A stretch of 64,000 nucleotides of DNA from Vibrio sp. YMD68 (GCF_029958905.1 NZ_CP124614.1:2356001-2420000); one strand, 5' to 3'. Counted from the stretch's first letter, positions 26,642-37,097 are shown. Numbers and translations: made by a program. The notes: generated by a model not told the origin, from the letters alone.

Positions 26642-28096
26642 ATGTTTAAACGCGCCCGCTCGTTAGTTTGCCTTTGCGTCGCCACGGCTATTGCCAGCCC
26701 TTCAGTATCCATCGCCAATAATATTGAGCTACCGGATATAGGCACCGCTGCGGGAGGAACCCTCACGATAGATCAAGAGATTGTCTATGGCGATGCGTAC
26801 ATGAGAATTCTAAGAAACAACCAACCTATCGTTAATGACCCTGTATTGAATGAGTATATCGACTCACTCGGGCACCGATTAGTCGCCAGTGCTGACGATG
26901 TAAAAACCCCCTTTACCTTTTTTATGATTCGAGATCGAAATATCAACGCCTTTGCATTCTTTGGTGGTTATGTTGCGTTGCACTCCGGATTATTTTTACA
27001 CGCCCAATCTGAAAGCGAACTGGCTTCTGTTGTTGCCCATGAAATTGCTCACGTTACCCAACGTCACTTGGCAAGAAGAATGGAAGATCAAGCCAGACGT
27101 TCACCCGCGACATTAGCGGCACTTGCTGCTTCTTTACTTATTGCTATTGCGGCTCCAGAAGCTGGAATCGCTGCGGTGACCGCTGCAACTGCGGGCAATA
27201 TGCAAAGCCAGATAAACTATACGCGTGGTAACGAGAAAGAAGCGGACCGCTTTGGTATAAACACCCTGGCTAAAGCTGGTTTTGAGGTTCAAGCCATGCC
27301 TCGATTTTTTGGCCGACTCGCTGATGAGTACCGATACGCTAGTAAGCCGCCACCGATGTTGCTTACCCACCCTCTTCCTGAAGATCGTATTACAGACACC
27401 CGAGCCAGAGCTCAAAATTACCCACCGATGCGTATTCAGCCGTCTCTTGATTACCAGTTAGCAAGGGCGCGAATTGTGGCTCGATACGCCGGTATCGATG
27501 GCAAAGCAGCAATGGATTGGTTAGAACGTTCAGAAAAAAAGGTAGGTAAAGATATCGCCCCCGCTTTCCAATATGGTAAAGCACTGGTTCATTTGGATAA
27601 TAAAGATCTCGAACAAGCTGATGCCCTACTTCACAATTTGATAAAACTCGAGCCTAGCAATAATTTTTACTTAGATGCGCTGTCTGATTTGTACATTGCA
27701 CAAAAACAACCAGAGAAAGCCGTCGCGATGCTGTCAAAGGCACTGCAATCTAAGCCCAATAACCCAGTTCTTACTATCAATTATGCTAACGCGCTGCTTG
27801 AACAAGACAACTACCTCGAAGCCATTCGTGTATTACAACGCTACACTCATAATTTTAGTGACGACGTTAACGGCTGGCACCTACTTTCAGAAGCGAACAT
27901 TGCACTGGGCGAAAGTGCCGATGATCTTGCCGCACGAGCGGAGATTTTAGCCCTGAAAGCGAACTGGAACAAAGCCATACAGTTTTACACTCAAGCCAGC
28001 CAACTAGTCGACCTAGGTAGCCTAAAACAAGCTCGCTTCGATGCGCGAATTGACCAACTCATGATTCAACGTGACCGATTCTTATCACTGCAATAA
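26642..28096 (+). CDS. bepA: Periplasmic zinc metalloprotease and chaperone BepA
   Basis: BepA (YfgC) supports LPS-transport and outer-membrane protein assembly. From the ATG at 26642 the product has 484 residues: a signal peptide (MFKRARSLVCLCVATAIASP), an M48 peptidase domain with the zinc motif VVAHEIAHVTQRH and the third ligand in GNEKEADRFGIN, then TPR repeats (about 290-480; ANALLEQDNYLEAIRVLQRY). A TTG at 26633 has better spacing to GGAG and could be the true start; it would add three residues. The open frame from 26579 is not used. Confidence 0.94.
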   Translation: MFKRARSLVCLCVATAIASPSVSIANNIELPDIGTAAGGTLTIDQEIVYGDAYMRILRNNQPIVNDPVLNEYIDSLGHRLVASADDVKTPFTFFMIRDRNINAFAFFGGYVALHSGLFLHAQSESELASVVAHEIAHVTQRHLARRMEDQARRSPATLAALAASLLIAIAAPEAGIAAVTAATAGNMQSQINYTRGNEKEADRFGINTLAKAGFEVQAMPRFFGRLADEYRYASKPPPMLLTHPLPEDRITDTRARAQNYPPMRIQPSLDYQLARARIVARYAGIDGKAAMDWLERSEKKVGKDIAPAFQYGKALVHLDNKDLEQADALLHNLIKLEPSNNFYLDALSDLYIAQKQPEKAVAMLSKALQSKPNNPVLTINYANALLEQDNYLEAIRVLQRYTHNFSDDVNGWHLLSEANIALGESADDLAARAEILALKANWNKAIQFYTQASQLVDLGSLKQARFDARIDQLMIQRDRFLSLQ

Positions 28097-28118
28097 TTAC
28101 ATCAACAAGGAAGCCTTT

Positions 28119-28463
28119 ATGTCTGTCATCATCTATCACAACCCAAGATGTTCAAAGAGCCGTCAAACATTGGCGTTATTGGAAGAAAATAATGTTTCAC
28201 CGACTATTGTGAAATATTTAGAATCGCCACCAACGGCCGACACTTTGAAAGAACTCTATGCACAACTTGATGTATCTAGCGTAAGAGACATGATGAGAGT
28301 CAAAGAAGAAGCCTACAAAACACTGCAACTTGCTGACGCGAACGACGAAGAATTGTTTTCAGCCATGGCAGAAAACCCAAAATTAATCGAGCGCCCTATT
28401 GTGGTTTCAAATGGAAAAGCACGTCATGGACGCCCACCAGAGCAAGTTTTGGACATTTTATAA
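28119..28463 (+). CDS. arsC: ArsC-family arsenate reductase (YfgD-like)
   Basis: The 114-residue protein starts at ATG 28119 (MSVIIYHNPRCSKSRQTLAL) with AAGGAAG before it. NPRCSKSRQT carries the catalytic Cys of glutaredoxin-coupled arsenate reductases and RPIVVSNGKARHGRPPEQVL the conserved Arg residues. It follows bepA by 22 bases, as yfgD follows bepA in E. coli. Arsenate reduction is plausible but unproven for the YfgD branch. Confidence 0.9.
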   Translation: MSVIIYHNPRCSKSRQTLALLEENNVSPTIVKYLESPPTADTLKELYAQLDVSSVRDMMRVKEEAYKTLQLADANDEELFSAMAENPKLIERPIVVSNGKARHGRPPEQVLDIL

Positions 28464-28534
28464 ATCGGCTCTTTGAGTTCCGTCTTCAAAAGCGTAATAG
28501 AAACACAGTAAGGCAAGCAAGGATAAACAAGCCA

Positions 28535-28963
28535 ATGGCACCTGACATGACAACCAGAACCAAACTATTTAGATTGCTCGCTCTTTTCGGCAATCTTTCA
28601 CTCATCTCTTGGGTTGTATTGTGGCAATGGTATTTGTCCCCGCATCCCCATATCAATAACCTCACTCTCGCAATTGCATGGAGCGTGCCTTTACTGCTAC
28701 CACTCCCAGGGATTCTCGCAGGTAAACCCTACACCCATGCATGGGCAAACTTTGTTTTAATGCTCTACTTTCTTCATGCCTTGGTTATTTTATACATTGG
28801 AGATGGAGAACGGGTGCTTGCTTCCGTTGAGCTGTGTTTAACAACGATGGCATTTATCGGCAACATTCTTTACGCTCGCTCTCGAGGTAAGGAACTGGGC
28901 CTTAAGCTCACACGTTTATCCGAAGTAGAGAAGCAAGAAAAAGCGCGCTTCGATAATTCATAA
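28535..28963 (+). CDS. DUF2069 inner-membrane protein
   Basis: A 142-residue protein with four hydrophobic segments (LALFGNLSLISWVVLWQWYL; LAIAWSVPLLLPLPGIL; WANFVLMLYFLHALVILYIG; VELCLTTMAFIGNILYA) and a charged C-terminus (SRGKELGLKL). The pattern GILAGKPYTHAWANFVLMLYF, in part GKPYTHAWANFVLML, fits DUF2069. The ATG at 28535 has AAGGA upstream. It lies downstream of the arsC-like gene and ends at a terminator. Function is unknown. Confidence 0.85.
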   Translation: MAPDMTTRTKLFRLLALFGNLSLISWVVLWQWYLSPHPHINNLTLAIAWSVPLLLPLPGILAGKPYTHAWANFVLMLYFLHALVILYIGDGERVLASVELCLTTMAFIGNILYARSRGKELGLKLTRLSEVEKQEKARFDNS

Positions 28964-28988
28964 CATGTAATCTCAGCCTCCAAAAAAG

Positions 28989-29020
28989 TAAAAACCGCAG
29001 AAATATCTGCGGTTTTTTTT
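28989..29020 (+). terminator. Terminator after the DUF2069 gene
   Basis: The stem AAAACCGCAG/CTGCGGTTTT with a 6-base loop is followed by further T, 26 bases after the stop codon. Confidence 0.88.
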
Positions 29021-29075
29021 GAGTGCTTTTTCTCTTGAATATTTTTTCTGTTGAATAAAAGGCGTCCTGAAAAAA

Positions 29076-30323
29076 CTAGTCAGCCTTCCACTCAAATCTT
29101 AATGTTCGATCCACTTCCGTTGAATCATGGTGTTGAATTTCCATCGTACTTTCTACTGGCTTATTAAGTTCAGAGAGCGTCGGTGCTTCTTCCAAACTCA
29201 CTTTTTCACCAACAACGTCAGTATCAGCAGCACTGTTACTTTCTTGAGCATTGCGTTGGTTATCATTAACAGCGCCATTTACTGAACCAGAGTCGTCCAA
29301 ATTGTTGTGGGCATTCGACTCGCCAGAAGGGAATGTATCAGCCACTTTATTAATACCTTGAATACGAAGCACTTCTTGTTCGAACTCTGCTTGAGACGCC
29401 AATAAATGCACGTTAAATGTCACGGTTGTACCTTGAATTTTAACGATATCGAGGGAAGCAACAGAAGACAATGCTTTTAAATTATTCTCCAATTGGAAGA
29501 AATCAAGCGCACTGTTTATTGAGGTAAATTGGGCGGTCACAGATTCCGAAGATTCGCTCGCAACCATGACTGCATTTTTGTTCGCATAGTAATCACTAAC
29601 AGTATTGATCATGTCAGCAGCAGATTGAGACCCTGACTCAGTGCCAGTAATAGGCGCTTGGGTTCGTGACATCATGCTCGAAGGCTTTTGATCATAAAGC
29701 GTCCAACGAAGATTGCTCCCTTGGGAACGAACGACTAAGACGGCATCACTCGGATAACGCTGGCTTGCCGCGCTAATTGGATCAACGAACCCGCCCCAGA
29801 CATCAGCAATGGAAATGCCCGTAATATCATCAAAGTCCCCAATCGGTAAAGTAATGGGTAATCCACGACGTTGCGCTTCGCTTTTAATCTCGTTAAGGGT
29901 CGCCGTTGATGAGTGCTCCCAGGAAATATTACGTTCAAAGTTTGAGTCTTCGACTAACCACACCAGCAAGTTCGAACGAGACTCAGGCCAAAATGGGACT
30001 TGAGCTTGACTGAGCAGAGCACGAATCTGAGGCGCATTGAAACCCATACGTATCGTTGATTGTTCATTGACTTGGTCATAACTGATTTTAGATAAATATT
30101 GAGAATGCTGATTCAGTGCTTTTTTTATCACCTCATTCTCAATCACAGTGCGATCACCGGAAGCTCGGATGATGACTTCTTTCATACCAGCCACTCGCGC
30201 AGCAGCATCTCCGTTGTCTTCTTCCTGATCAATGACAATTTCAGCGCGATATAAATCGACATTGGTCAGAGCGTGAGCAGAGACAGACAATAAACTTACG
30301 ATCAATAAAACTAAATGACGCAT
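29076..30323 (-). CDS. DUF2066 exported protein
   Basis: A 415-residue exported protein with a signal peptide (MRHLVLLIVSLLSVSAHA) cleaved after AHA. The N-terminal half (about 20-230) has the DUF2066 pattern (LYRAEIVIDQEED; RVAGMKEVIIRASGD; PFWPESRSNLLVWLVED). A middle region (about 250-340) follows, and then a low-complexity acidic tail rich in Asn, Asp and Ser (about 345-400). It lies alone, convergent with the DUF2069 gene and divergent from uraA. Function is unknown. Confidence 0.85.
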   Translation of the reverse strand: MRHLVLLIVSLLSVSAHALTNVDLYRAEIVIDQEEDNGDAAARVAGMKEVIIRASGDRTVIENEVIKKALNQHSQYLSKISYDQVNEQSTIRMGFNAPQIRALLSQAQVPFWPESRSNLLVWLVEDSNFERNISWEHSSTATLNEIKSEAQRRGLPITLPIGDFDDITGISIADVWGGFVDPISAASQRYPSDAVLVVRSQGSNLRWTLYDQKPSSMMSRTQAPITGTESGSQSAADMINTVSDYYANKNAVMVASESSESVTAQFTSINSALDFFQLENNLKALSSVASLDIVKIQGTTVTFNVHLLASQAEFEQEVLRIQGINKVADTFPSGESNAHNNLDDSGSVNGAVNDNQRNAQESNSAADTDVVGEKVSLEEAPTLSELNKPVESTMEIQHHDSTEVDRTLRFEWKAD

Positions 30324-30477
30324 ATGTTTCCTACATAATGGCTAGCGAAAGTAGATGATAAGCAACTATCTACCCGTGAGCAAGAAATGGACTTCAAGAT
30401 ACCGTGAGAATTTGACTCAGACTGCCGCAATAGCAATCACAATTCATAATTTATGTGCATTAATTTGATCTATTCCA

Positions 30478-30493
30478 CCGCAAACGTTTTCGT
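30478..30493. promoter_or_regulatory. PurR-type operator upstream of uraA
   Basis: CCGCAAACGTTTTCGT matches the E. coli PurR consensus ACGCAAACGTTTGCGT at 14 of 16 positions. It lies 82 bases before the uraA start, just upstream of a possible -10 (TAAAAT at 30500-30505), a good position for repression. PurR control of pyrimidine-related genes is known in enterics; here it is inferred. Confidence 0.68.
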
Positions 30494-30574
30494 AGGTGCT
30501 AAAATCCCTTCGTTTTTTAACATCGGCTTTCCAGCTAACACGTCAACGACCACTTCAACCAACAGGAAACTACC

Positions 30575-31825
30575 ATGAAAAATGCTATTCAGGGTGCACA
30601 AATGCTCTTTGTCGCCTTTGGTGCACTTGTACTTGTGCCATTGCTTACTGGGCTTGACCCCAATGTCGCCCTTTTTGGTGCGGGTGTGGGTACGCTTATT
30701 TTCCAAGTAATGACTCGTCGCTCTGTACCCATTTTTCTAGCTTCATCTTTTGCTTTTATTGCACCGATTATGTTTGGGGTACAAACATGGGGTATTGGCG
30801 CTACCATGGGCGGATTAATGGCAGCAGGTGTTGTTTATGTGCTGATGGGCGCGGTGATCAAAATCAAAGGCGTTGAGATCATTCACAAACTTCTCCCCCC
30901 TGTTGTTGTGGGCCCAGTGATCATTGTGATTGGCCTAGGCTTAGCACCCGTTGCTGTCAATATGGCACTGGGTAAAACAGGGGATGGCAGCCTTCAACTG
31001 ATTGACGGCACGGCTTCTCTTTGGATCTCAAGTGTGGCGCTTATCGTGACGATTGCCATCAGTGTATTTGCGAAAGGTTTTCTTAAATTATTACCGATTT
31101 GCGGCGGTATCATGGCGGGTTACGCACTTAGCCTATACTTCGGTGTTGTCGACTTTACCCCAGTGGCTCAAGCAGCATGGCTGTCTCTGCCGAACTTTAC
31201 GGCGCCTGAATTCAATATCAATGCCATTCTATTTATGATCCCAGTCGCCATTGCACCGGCTGTCGAGCACGTGGGTGATATGCTTGCTATTTCAAATGTG
31301 ACCAAAAAAGACTACCTCAAGAAACCAGGTTTACACCGCACGATTGCTGGTGATGGAGTAGCAACCATCGCGGCTTCAATGATGGGCGCGCCACCAAACA
31401 CAACATACAGTGAAGTAACCGGTGCCGTTATGCTCACCAAAGCTTTTAATCCTGTCATCATGACATGGGCAGCAGTGACCGCAATTGTTCTCGCGCTTGT
31501 TGGTAAACTGGGCGCATTGCTTCAAACCATCCCAGTTCCGGTTATGGGCGGCATTATGATTTTACTGTTTGGCTCTATTGCTACGGTTGGTTTGAATACC
31601 CTGATTAAAAATAACGTCGATTTACACAAATCACGCAACCTTGTGATTGTCGCCGTGACACTGGTTTTCGGTATCGGTGGTATGGCATTTGGTATTGGTG
31701 AGTTCAGCCTACAAGGGGTTAGCCTGTGTGGTATCGTGGCGATTCTTCTTAACCTAGTTTTACCGCAAGATTTGGGCGAAAATCACATCGTCGATAACGC
31801 TCAAATGGAAGAAGAGGCAAAATAG
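30575..31825 (+). CDS. uraA: Uracil permease UraA (NCS2 family)
   Basis: This 416-residue membrane transporter imports uracil by proton symport. About 12-14 hydrophobic segments are visible, with NCS2 signatures: the N-terminal QMLFVAFGALVLVPLLTGLD, the conserved PVAIAPAVEHVGDM (transport-site Glu) and GAPPNTTYSEVTGAVMLT. The ATG follows AACAGGAAACTACC. It is alone, without upp beside it, under a PurR-like operator. Specificity for uracil rather than another base rests on resemblance to UraA. Confidence 0.92.
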   Translation: MKNAIQGAQMLFVAFGALVLVPLLTGLDPNVALFGAGVGTLIFQVMTRRSVPIFLASSFAFIAPIMFGVQTWGIGATMGGLMAAGVVYVLMGAVIKIKGVEIIHKLLPPVVVGPVIIVIGLGLAPVAVNMALGKTGDGSLQLIDGTASLWISSVALIVTIAISVFAKGFLKLLPICGGIMAGYALSLYFGVVDFTPVAQAAWLSLPNFTAPEFNINAILFMIPVAIAPAVEHVGDMLAISNVTKKDYLKKPGLHRTIAGDGVATIAASMMGAPPNTTYSEVTGAVMLTKAFNPVIMTWAAVTAIVLALVGKLGALLQTIPVPVMGGIMILLFGSIATVGLNTLIKNNVDLHKSRNLVIVAVTLVFGIGGMAFGIGEFSLQGVSLCGIVAILLNLVLPQDLGENHIVDNAQMEEEAK

Positions 31826-31904
31826 AAGAATAAGCAAAATAGCCTGAGGCGTTCGCGAGCTATCAAATGTGTGCGTAGTCTATAAAGGCTTTAGACGACA
31901 TTGC

Positions 31905-31952
31905 TCGTGTTGTAAGAAGTTCGTGTTATAAAAAGCGAGTGCTGTAAGAATC
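31905..31952. repeat. Three imperfect 16-bp tandem repeats after uraA
   Basis: Units TCGTGTTGTAAGAAGT, TCGTGTTATAAAAAGC and GAGTGCTGTAAGAATC follow one another at 31905, 31921 and 31937 between the uraA stop and its terminator. Confidence 0.85.
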
Positions 31953-31965
31953 TAGAGCGTTAAAA

Positions 31966-32003
31966 AATGGCCAAGTACGTGCTTCGTATTTGGCCATTCT
32001 TGT
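31966..32003 (+). terminator. Probable terminator after uraA
   Basis: AATGGCCAA and TTGGCCATT form a 9-bp stem, with further partial pairing inside (GTACG/CGTA), followed by CTTGTATTCG. The T tract is weak. Confidence 0.55.
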
Positions 32004-32053
32004 ATTCGTTTAAAATTTGTATCTATTTAAAAAATAGATATCTAACGTTATAG

Positions 32054-32527
32054 CTAGTCACACAAACAGGTAAAATGGGCACTGGTGAGCTTGGCCAGAT
32101 CCCGCGCTGCCAACTCTATTTCAAGACCACGCTTACCAGCACTGACGCATATTGTGTCGAGTTCTGTGGCGCTGTGGTGAATAAACGTGGGCAATCGCTT
32201 TTTTTGCCCAAGTGGGCTGATTCCACCGACCACATAACCCGTGACTTTTTGAGCGATATTCGCATCTGCCATGCCTGCTTTTTTTGCCTTCGCCGCCTTT
32301 GCCGCTAACTTAAGGCTTAACTGGTTTTCAACGGGAATAATGGCAACCGCTAAGTTCTTGGGCTCCCCATTTAAACAAAACAATAGGGTTTTGAAAACCG
32401 TGCTTGGATCTTGCCCTAACACCTCTGCGGCTTCTAGCCCAAAACTTTTTGCTCTCGGGTCATGTTCGTACTGGTGGATCTTATGTGGCACTTTATTCTT
32501 AATTGCACATTCTATAGCAGGCGTCAT
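32054..32527 (-). CDS. ybaK: Cys-tRNA(Pro)/Cys-tRNA(Cys) deacylase YbaK
   Basis: YbaK hydrolyses mischarged Cys-tRNA(Pro). From ATG 32527 the product has 157 residues (MTPAIECAIKNKVPHKIHQY), close to the family length. EAAEVLGQDPSTVFKTLLF contains the conserved catalytic Lys, and GYVVGGISPLGQKKRLPTFI the family glycine loop. The open frame extends to 32614, but the extra 29 residues are not family-like. Confidence 0.92.
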   Translation of the reverse strand: MTPAIECAIKNKVPHKIHQYEHDPRAKSFGLEAAEVLGQDPSTVFKTLLFCLNGEPKNLAVAIIPVENQLSLKLAAKAAKAKKAGMADANIAQKVTGYVVGGISPLGQKKRLPTFIHHSATELDTICVSAGKRGLEIELAARDLAKLTSAHFTCLCD

Positions 32528-32595
32528 GTGGCTGTCCTTTACTCGTGTGTCATCCGTCACGAAAAACCGAGTGCATAATAGAACATAGATTGTAT

Positions 32596-32630
32596 GAAAA
32601 AAAAAGCGGCTCACCTGAGTGCACCGCTTC
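32596..32630 (-). terminator. Terminator after the 5'-nucleotidase gene
   Basis: On the minus strand AAGCGG-TGCA-CTCA/TGAG-CCGCTT forms a two-part stem followed by nine T. It lies about 50 bases after the stop. Confidence 0.85.
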
Positions 32631-32679
32631 TTTATTTATATCAGAGCAGGACTATTGCTCTGGTTTGTTATTTTAATGC

Positions 32680-34341
32680 TTACTTGTAGACCATTTCACC
32701 TGAAGGTGCATAAAGGCTTACATCAACTGGGCTGTTTGCTTCTAAGTATTCTTTCAATACTTCAGCATCAACAAACCCTGTGTTTACAAAACCTGGATGA
32801 GCGGTCAGTTTTGGATATCCATCACCACCAGCCGCGTTATAGCTAGGTACAGTAAAGCGATAGGTATCCTCAACGTTTAGCGGCTTGCCACCAACCATAA
32901 CATTCGATACTGCACCGTTTTCAACCGTCATTGAAATACCAGCAAACTGTGCGTACGCACCTGAATCAACCGGCTTAGTTGCAACCACATTTAGGTAATC
33001 GATAACCTCAGCACCTGACATGTCAGTGTACGTAAGGATGTTGGCAAATGGTTGAACAATCAGTACATCTTTGTAAGTCACATCACCTGGTTCAATTGAG
33101 TTACGTACACCACCAGAGTTCATTACAGCGAAATCTGCCTTCGCGCGCTCCATGTGTGCTGTTGCGATCAAACGACCTAGGTTGGTTTGTTGGAAACGAA
33201 CCACATTACGGTCACCTTCAAGCTTCTCATTAATTTCACTGATTTTCTCATTCAGCTGAGCTTGACCTTGCTCTTGGAAAGGACGCAGGAATTCAAGAAG
33301 CTCTTGGTCTTGTGCAATTTCGTCTTCAATAAGAACACGTTGAGATTTACCATCAACTTTGATTTTCTTCTTCAAGTTAACAGGAATCAAATCGTAGCTG
33401 ACCATCTCAAGTTCACCGTTACGGAATTCATAGTCAGCTCGGCCAACATATTTGCCCCATTCGTGCGCTTGTACAATGTAAGTACCGTTTTGCATATCTG
33501 GCTTACATTCATCACTAGGGTTGAATTTCTTGGTCACGACATTAGGCGCTTCCATACAAACAGGTTCCTGAGAGTGACCACCAACGATCATATCAAGTGA
33601 GCCTTCATCTAGGTAACGAGCTAAAGCAACATCACCAGGCGCATTAATGCCACGCTTGCCATCTTCATAGTGACCCATGTGTGTCACAGCGAAAATAAGG
33701 TCTGGTTTTTCTGTTTTTTCTAATTCAGCAATCAGTTTCTTTGCTTCTTCTTTAGGGTCACGGAAGTCAATGCTACCAATAAACTCTGGGTTACCAATTT
33801 TCGCTGTATCTTCAGTGGTTAAACCGATAACAGCAATTTTGATGCCTTGCTTAGTGAACATTTCGTAAGCTTGGAATTTACGCTCACCCGTTGCTTTGTC
33901 GTAAATGTTAGCCGATAACATTGGGAAGTTAGCCCAATCGATTTGCTGCGCTAAAACTTCAAGAGAGTTATCAAACTCGTGGTTACCTAATGCCATGGCA
34001 TCGTAACCAATCTTGTTCATGCCTTTAAAGTCAGGTTCAGCATCTTGTAGATCTGACTCTGGTACACCAGTATTGATATCGCCACCAGAAAGAAGCAATA
34101 CACTACCACCTTCAGCGCGAATCTCTGTACGTAATTCGTCTATCAACGTTTTACGTGCTGCCATGCCGTACTCACCGTATTTGTTTTGCCAAAAACGACC
34201 ATGATGGTCATTAGTATGTAAAACGGTCAGTTTATATGTTGTATCTGCTTCCCACTCATGAGTAGGTTGAGTTGCACAACCTGCTAGAGTTGCAAGAATC
34301 GCTGCGCTTAGCGTCGTTTTTAGAATAAGGCCTTGCTTCAT
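32680..34341 (-). CDS. nutA: 5'-nucleotidase lipoprotein (UshA/NutA type)
   Basis: This surface or periplasmic enzyme removes phosphate from extracellular nucleotides. From ATG 34341 (AAAGG 7 bases upstream) it has 553 residues with a lipoprotein signal (MKQGLILKTTLSAAILATLA, then GC; lipobox LAGC). The metallophosphoesterase domain (about 35-340) has LHTNDHHGRFW, GGDINTGVPESD, GNHEFD and GGHSQEP; the C-terminal 5'-nucleotidase domain (about 360-550) has NSGGVRNSIEPGDVTY and PSYNAAGGDGYP. Membrane-anchored, chloride-dependent NutA is known from halophilic vibrios, unlike soluble E. coli UshA. Confidence 0.93.
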   Translation of the reverse strand: MKQGLILKTTLSAAILATLAGCATQPTHEWEADTTYKLTVLHTNDHHGRFWQNKYGEYGMAARKTLIDELRTEIRAEGGSVLLLSGGDINTGVPESDLQDAEPDFKGMNKIGYDAMALGNHEFDNSLEVLAQQIDWANFPMLSANIYDKATGERKFQAYEMFTKQGIKIAVIGLTTEDTAKIGNPEFIGSIDFRDPKEEAKKLIAELEKTEKPDLIFAVTHMGHYEDGKRGINAPGDVALARYLDEGSLDMIVGGHSQEPVCMEAPNVVTKKFNPSDECKPDMQNGTYIVQAHEWGKYVGRADYEFRNGELEMVSYDLIPVNLKKKIKVDGKSQRVLIEDEIAQDQELLEFLRPFQEQGQAQLNEKISEINEKLEGDRNVVRFQQTNLGRLIATAHMERAKADFAVMNSGGVRNSIEPGDVTYKDVLIVQPFANILTYTDMSGAEVIDYLNVVATKPVDSGAYAQFAGISMTVENGAVSNVMVGGKPLNVEDTYRFTVPSYNAAGGDGYPKLTAHPGFVNTGFVDAEVLKEYLEANSPVDVSLYAPSGEMVYK

Positions 34342-34759
34342 TGTCATACCTTTGAACTGTTGGGGGATCCACTGCATTTAATATCGACCCATATAGAATA
34401 GACCACACCATATTTTTGGTGCTTATAGCTCGATAAACTTGAACCAGTCTAAATTAACACAGCAAACCGTACACGAAGATTTCATATTTATGTCTACTAG
34501 ATCACTATAAATAAGTGAATAAAGTGTAACGAAATTGAATGTTTTCATATCGTATTTCAATGGATCACAAGCAAACGTTTTACTGTGAAGTTAGGCATGA
34601 ATTGCGCTGAAGTAGCGGCATTTGACTGTGTCAGATACACAAAAGGCCATCAAAATGATGGCCTTAGAAAGAGAATGTGCGTGTTATTAAGTTAAATCAG
34701 AGACCATTGCCCTAAAACTACACAAGCGACTGGATCTCACTTGCTACTCAATATACTCA
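34342..34759. other. Gene-free stretch between nutA and kdsA
   Basis: This 418-base stretch is AT-rich and holds the kdsA terminator near its right third and presumably the nutA promoter. I see no ORF, RNA gene or repeat in it that I can support. Confidence 0.6.
34643..34668 (-). terminator. Terminator after kdsA
   Basis: The stem AAGGCCATC/GATGGCCTT with a short AAAAT loop is followed on the minus strand by TTG. It lies 92 bases after the kdsA stop. Confidence 0.65.
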
Positions 34760-35629
<870 letters not shown>

Positions 35630-35779
35630 TTATGACTCGCACGCTATCCAATGGGTCTTTTAGCGTACGGTTTAATTGTCTAGTGCGCTTTAGCAGCTTG
35701 GTGCTTTCATTACTGAGTTGGTTTGACTATTTAATGAACTTATCTACCTAATGAACGCACTTAAATCACTGTATTTGCT

Positions 35780-36589
35780 TTAATGAACAACCACACAGGT
35801 TTCGCTCATGACGCTGATTTGATTTTTTAGCAGTTCACTCGCAGGGTCATCAGGGCACTGATCGACAAAATACTGAAAGTCGGACGATGCAATTTGATGA
35901 CAATCGAGCTGCTGATAAATAAAGCCTCGATCACGGATTTCGTATGGATCGTCTGGGACAAACGTCAGCGCCAAATTTGAACATTGTAACGCTAGAGTAT
36001 AGCGCTCCTCTCGAAGTAACGAACTTTTTAATAATGCTAACCAACGACCTATAATCGTTGGATTATCCGCAACGTCCAGGTGTTTTGATTTTATTTGTGC
36101 AAGAGGCCCTTCTTGACCAATGAGCCAAGCTTGCAGGGTATGCATTGACACATATTCACCATTAAACGGGTTTAGGTAAAGAGGCTTCTCGCCATACCAC
36201 GTCAGTTTAATAATAAATTGCGTCGGAAAAGTCACCCCCTCAATGGGAAAACCAAGTTTGCGGCCTAGGTACAAAATCAGTGCACCTAAACTCACTGGAA
36301 TACCTTTACGACGCTCTAATACTTTATCAATAAACGCATTATTGGAATTAAAGTACGCATCCTTATCCCCCTGAAATCCCCACTCTTGATAGAATAAACG
36401 TAAGAATGATTCAAACTTCTGTTGTTCATTGCTCTCGTGACAAAGTGCAAGTTCAGCTTCAGATAAAAGACGCTCAAGTTCATTCTCAGCCCATTGTTTT
36501 TGCGTTGCTGGGTTGACAGCTTTGTTGAGCACTAACGCCCCCTCAGCCAACTCTAATGAGTCAAAATCTTCGTCAAAAAGTTCTCGCAT
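35780..36589 (-). CDS. sirB1: SirB1 family protein (transglutaminase-like and TPR)
   Basis: The 269-residue protein has a transglutaminase-like core (about 60-150; DKVLERRKGIPVSLGALILY, FPTQFIIKLTWYGEKPLYLNP is quoted as FPTQFIIKLTW) and a TPR-like C-terminus (about 180-255; LALQCSNLALTFVPDDPYEI). It matches YchA/SirB1. The molecular function is unknown. It lies between sirB2 and kdsA, the usual place in Vibrio and enterics. Confidence 0.9.
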   Translation of the reverse strand: MRELFDEDFDSLELAEGALVLNKAVNPATQKQWAENELERLLSEAELALCHESNEQQKFESFLRLFYQEWGFQGDKDAYFNSNNAFIDKVLERRKGIPVSLGALILYLGRKLGFPIEGVTFPTQFIIKLTWYGEKPLYLNPFNGEYVSMHTLQAWLIGQEGPLAQIKSKHLDVADNPTIIGRWLALLKSSLLREERYTLALQCSNLALTFVPDDPYEIRDRGFIYQQLDCHQIASSDFQYFVDQCPDDPASELLKNQISVMSETCVVVH

Positions 36590-36716
36590 TAACGATTGCC
36601 TGTACCTGTTTTTATTGGGGTATGAATGGGCAGTGTTCCCATCCGTTTAACTCTGTATGATCGCTTTCAATCTATTGCTTTACCACTCCCTAGGATGTCA
36701 AGCATAACCATGATGC

Positions 36717-37097
36717 TTACATAAACATCGAGGTTTTAGTGATCGCGACTTTTGCTGCCATGACTAACCAACCTAAAGCACCAAAGAATGAAAAGGTTTT
36801 TAGCCATTTGTTTTTGCCTAGTTTTAAAGCAAAAAATCCCAGCGCAATATAGGCAAGAACACAGGTAATTTTTTCCGTTAACCAAGCACCTTCTGGTGTA
36901 AAAGGAACAAAGCCAGTAACAAACATCAAACCAAAGCCAGAAAGGAGCAATAGCGTGTCATTAACATGAGGGAATATTTTTAAAACCGGGTTATTAACGA
37001 GTTTTGAATCTGCCATCATTAGGGCAAAACGTACTGACAGTAACGTTGCGCTTAGCGCGATAGTCAGCATGTGAAAATGTTTAATTCCTTCGTACAT
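36717..37097 (-). CDS. sirB2: SirB2 family inner-membrane protein
   Basis: A 126-residue protein with four hydrophobic segments (LTIALSATLLSVRFALMM; DTLLLLSGFGLMFVTGFVPF; KITCVLAYIALGFFALKLG; FSFFGALGWLVMAAKVAI) and an N-terminal MYEGIKHFHML. It matches the SirB2/YchQ family. Function is unknown. It lies 11 bases after prmC and about 130 bases before sirB1. Confidence 0.9.
   Translation of the reverse strand: MYEGIKHFHMLTIALSATLLSVRFALMMADSKLVNNPVLKIFPHVNDTLLLLSGFGLMFVTGFVPFTPEGAWLTEKITCVLAYIALGFFALKLGKNKWLKTFSFFGALGWLVMAAKVAITKTSMFM

Noticed and set aside
30470..30706. 78-codon minus-strand ORF overlapping the start of uraA
   Set aside because: It lies opposite the uraA coding region and the PurR-like site, with no start signal; taken as chance.
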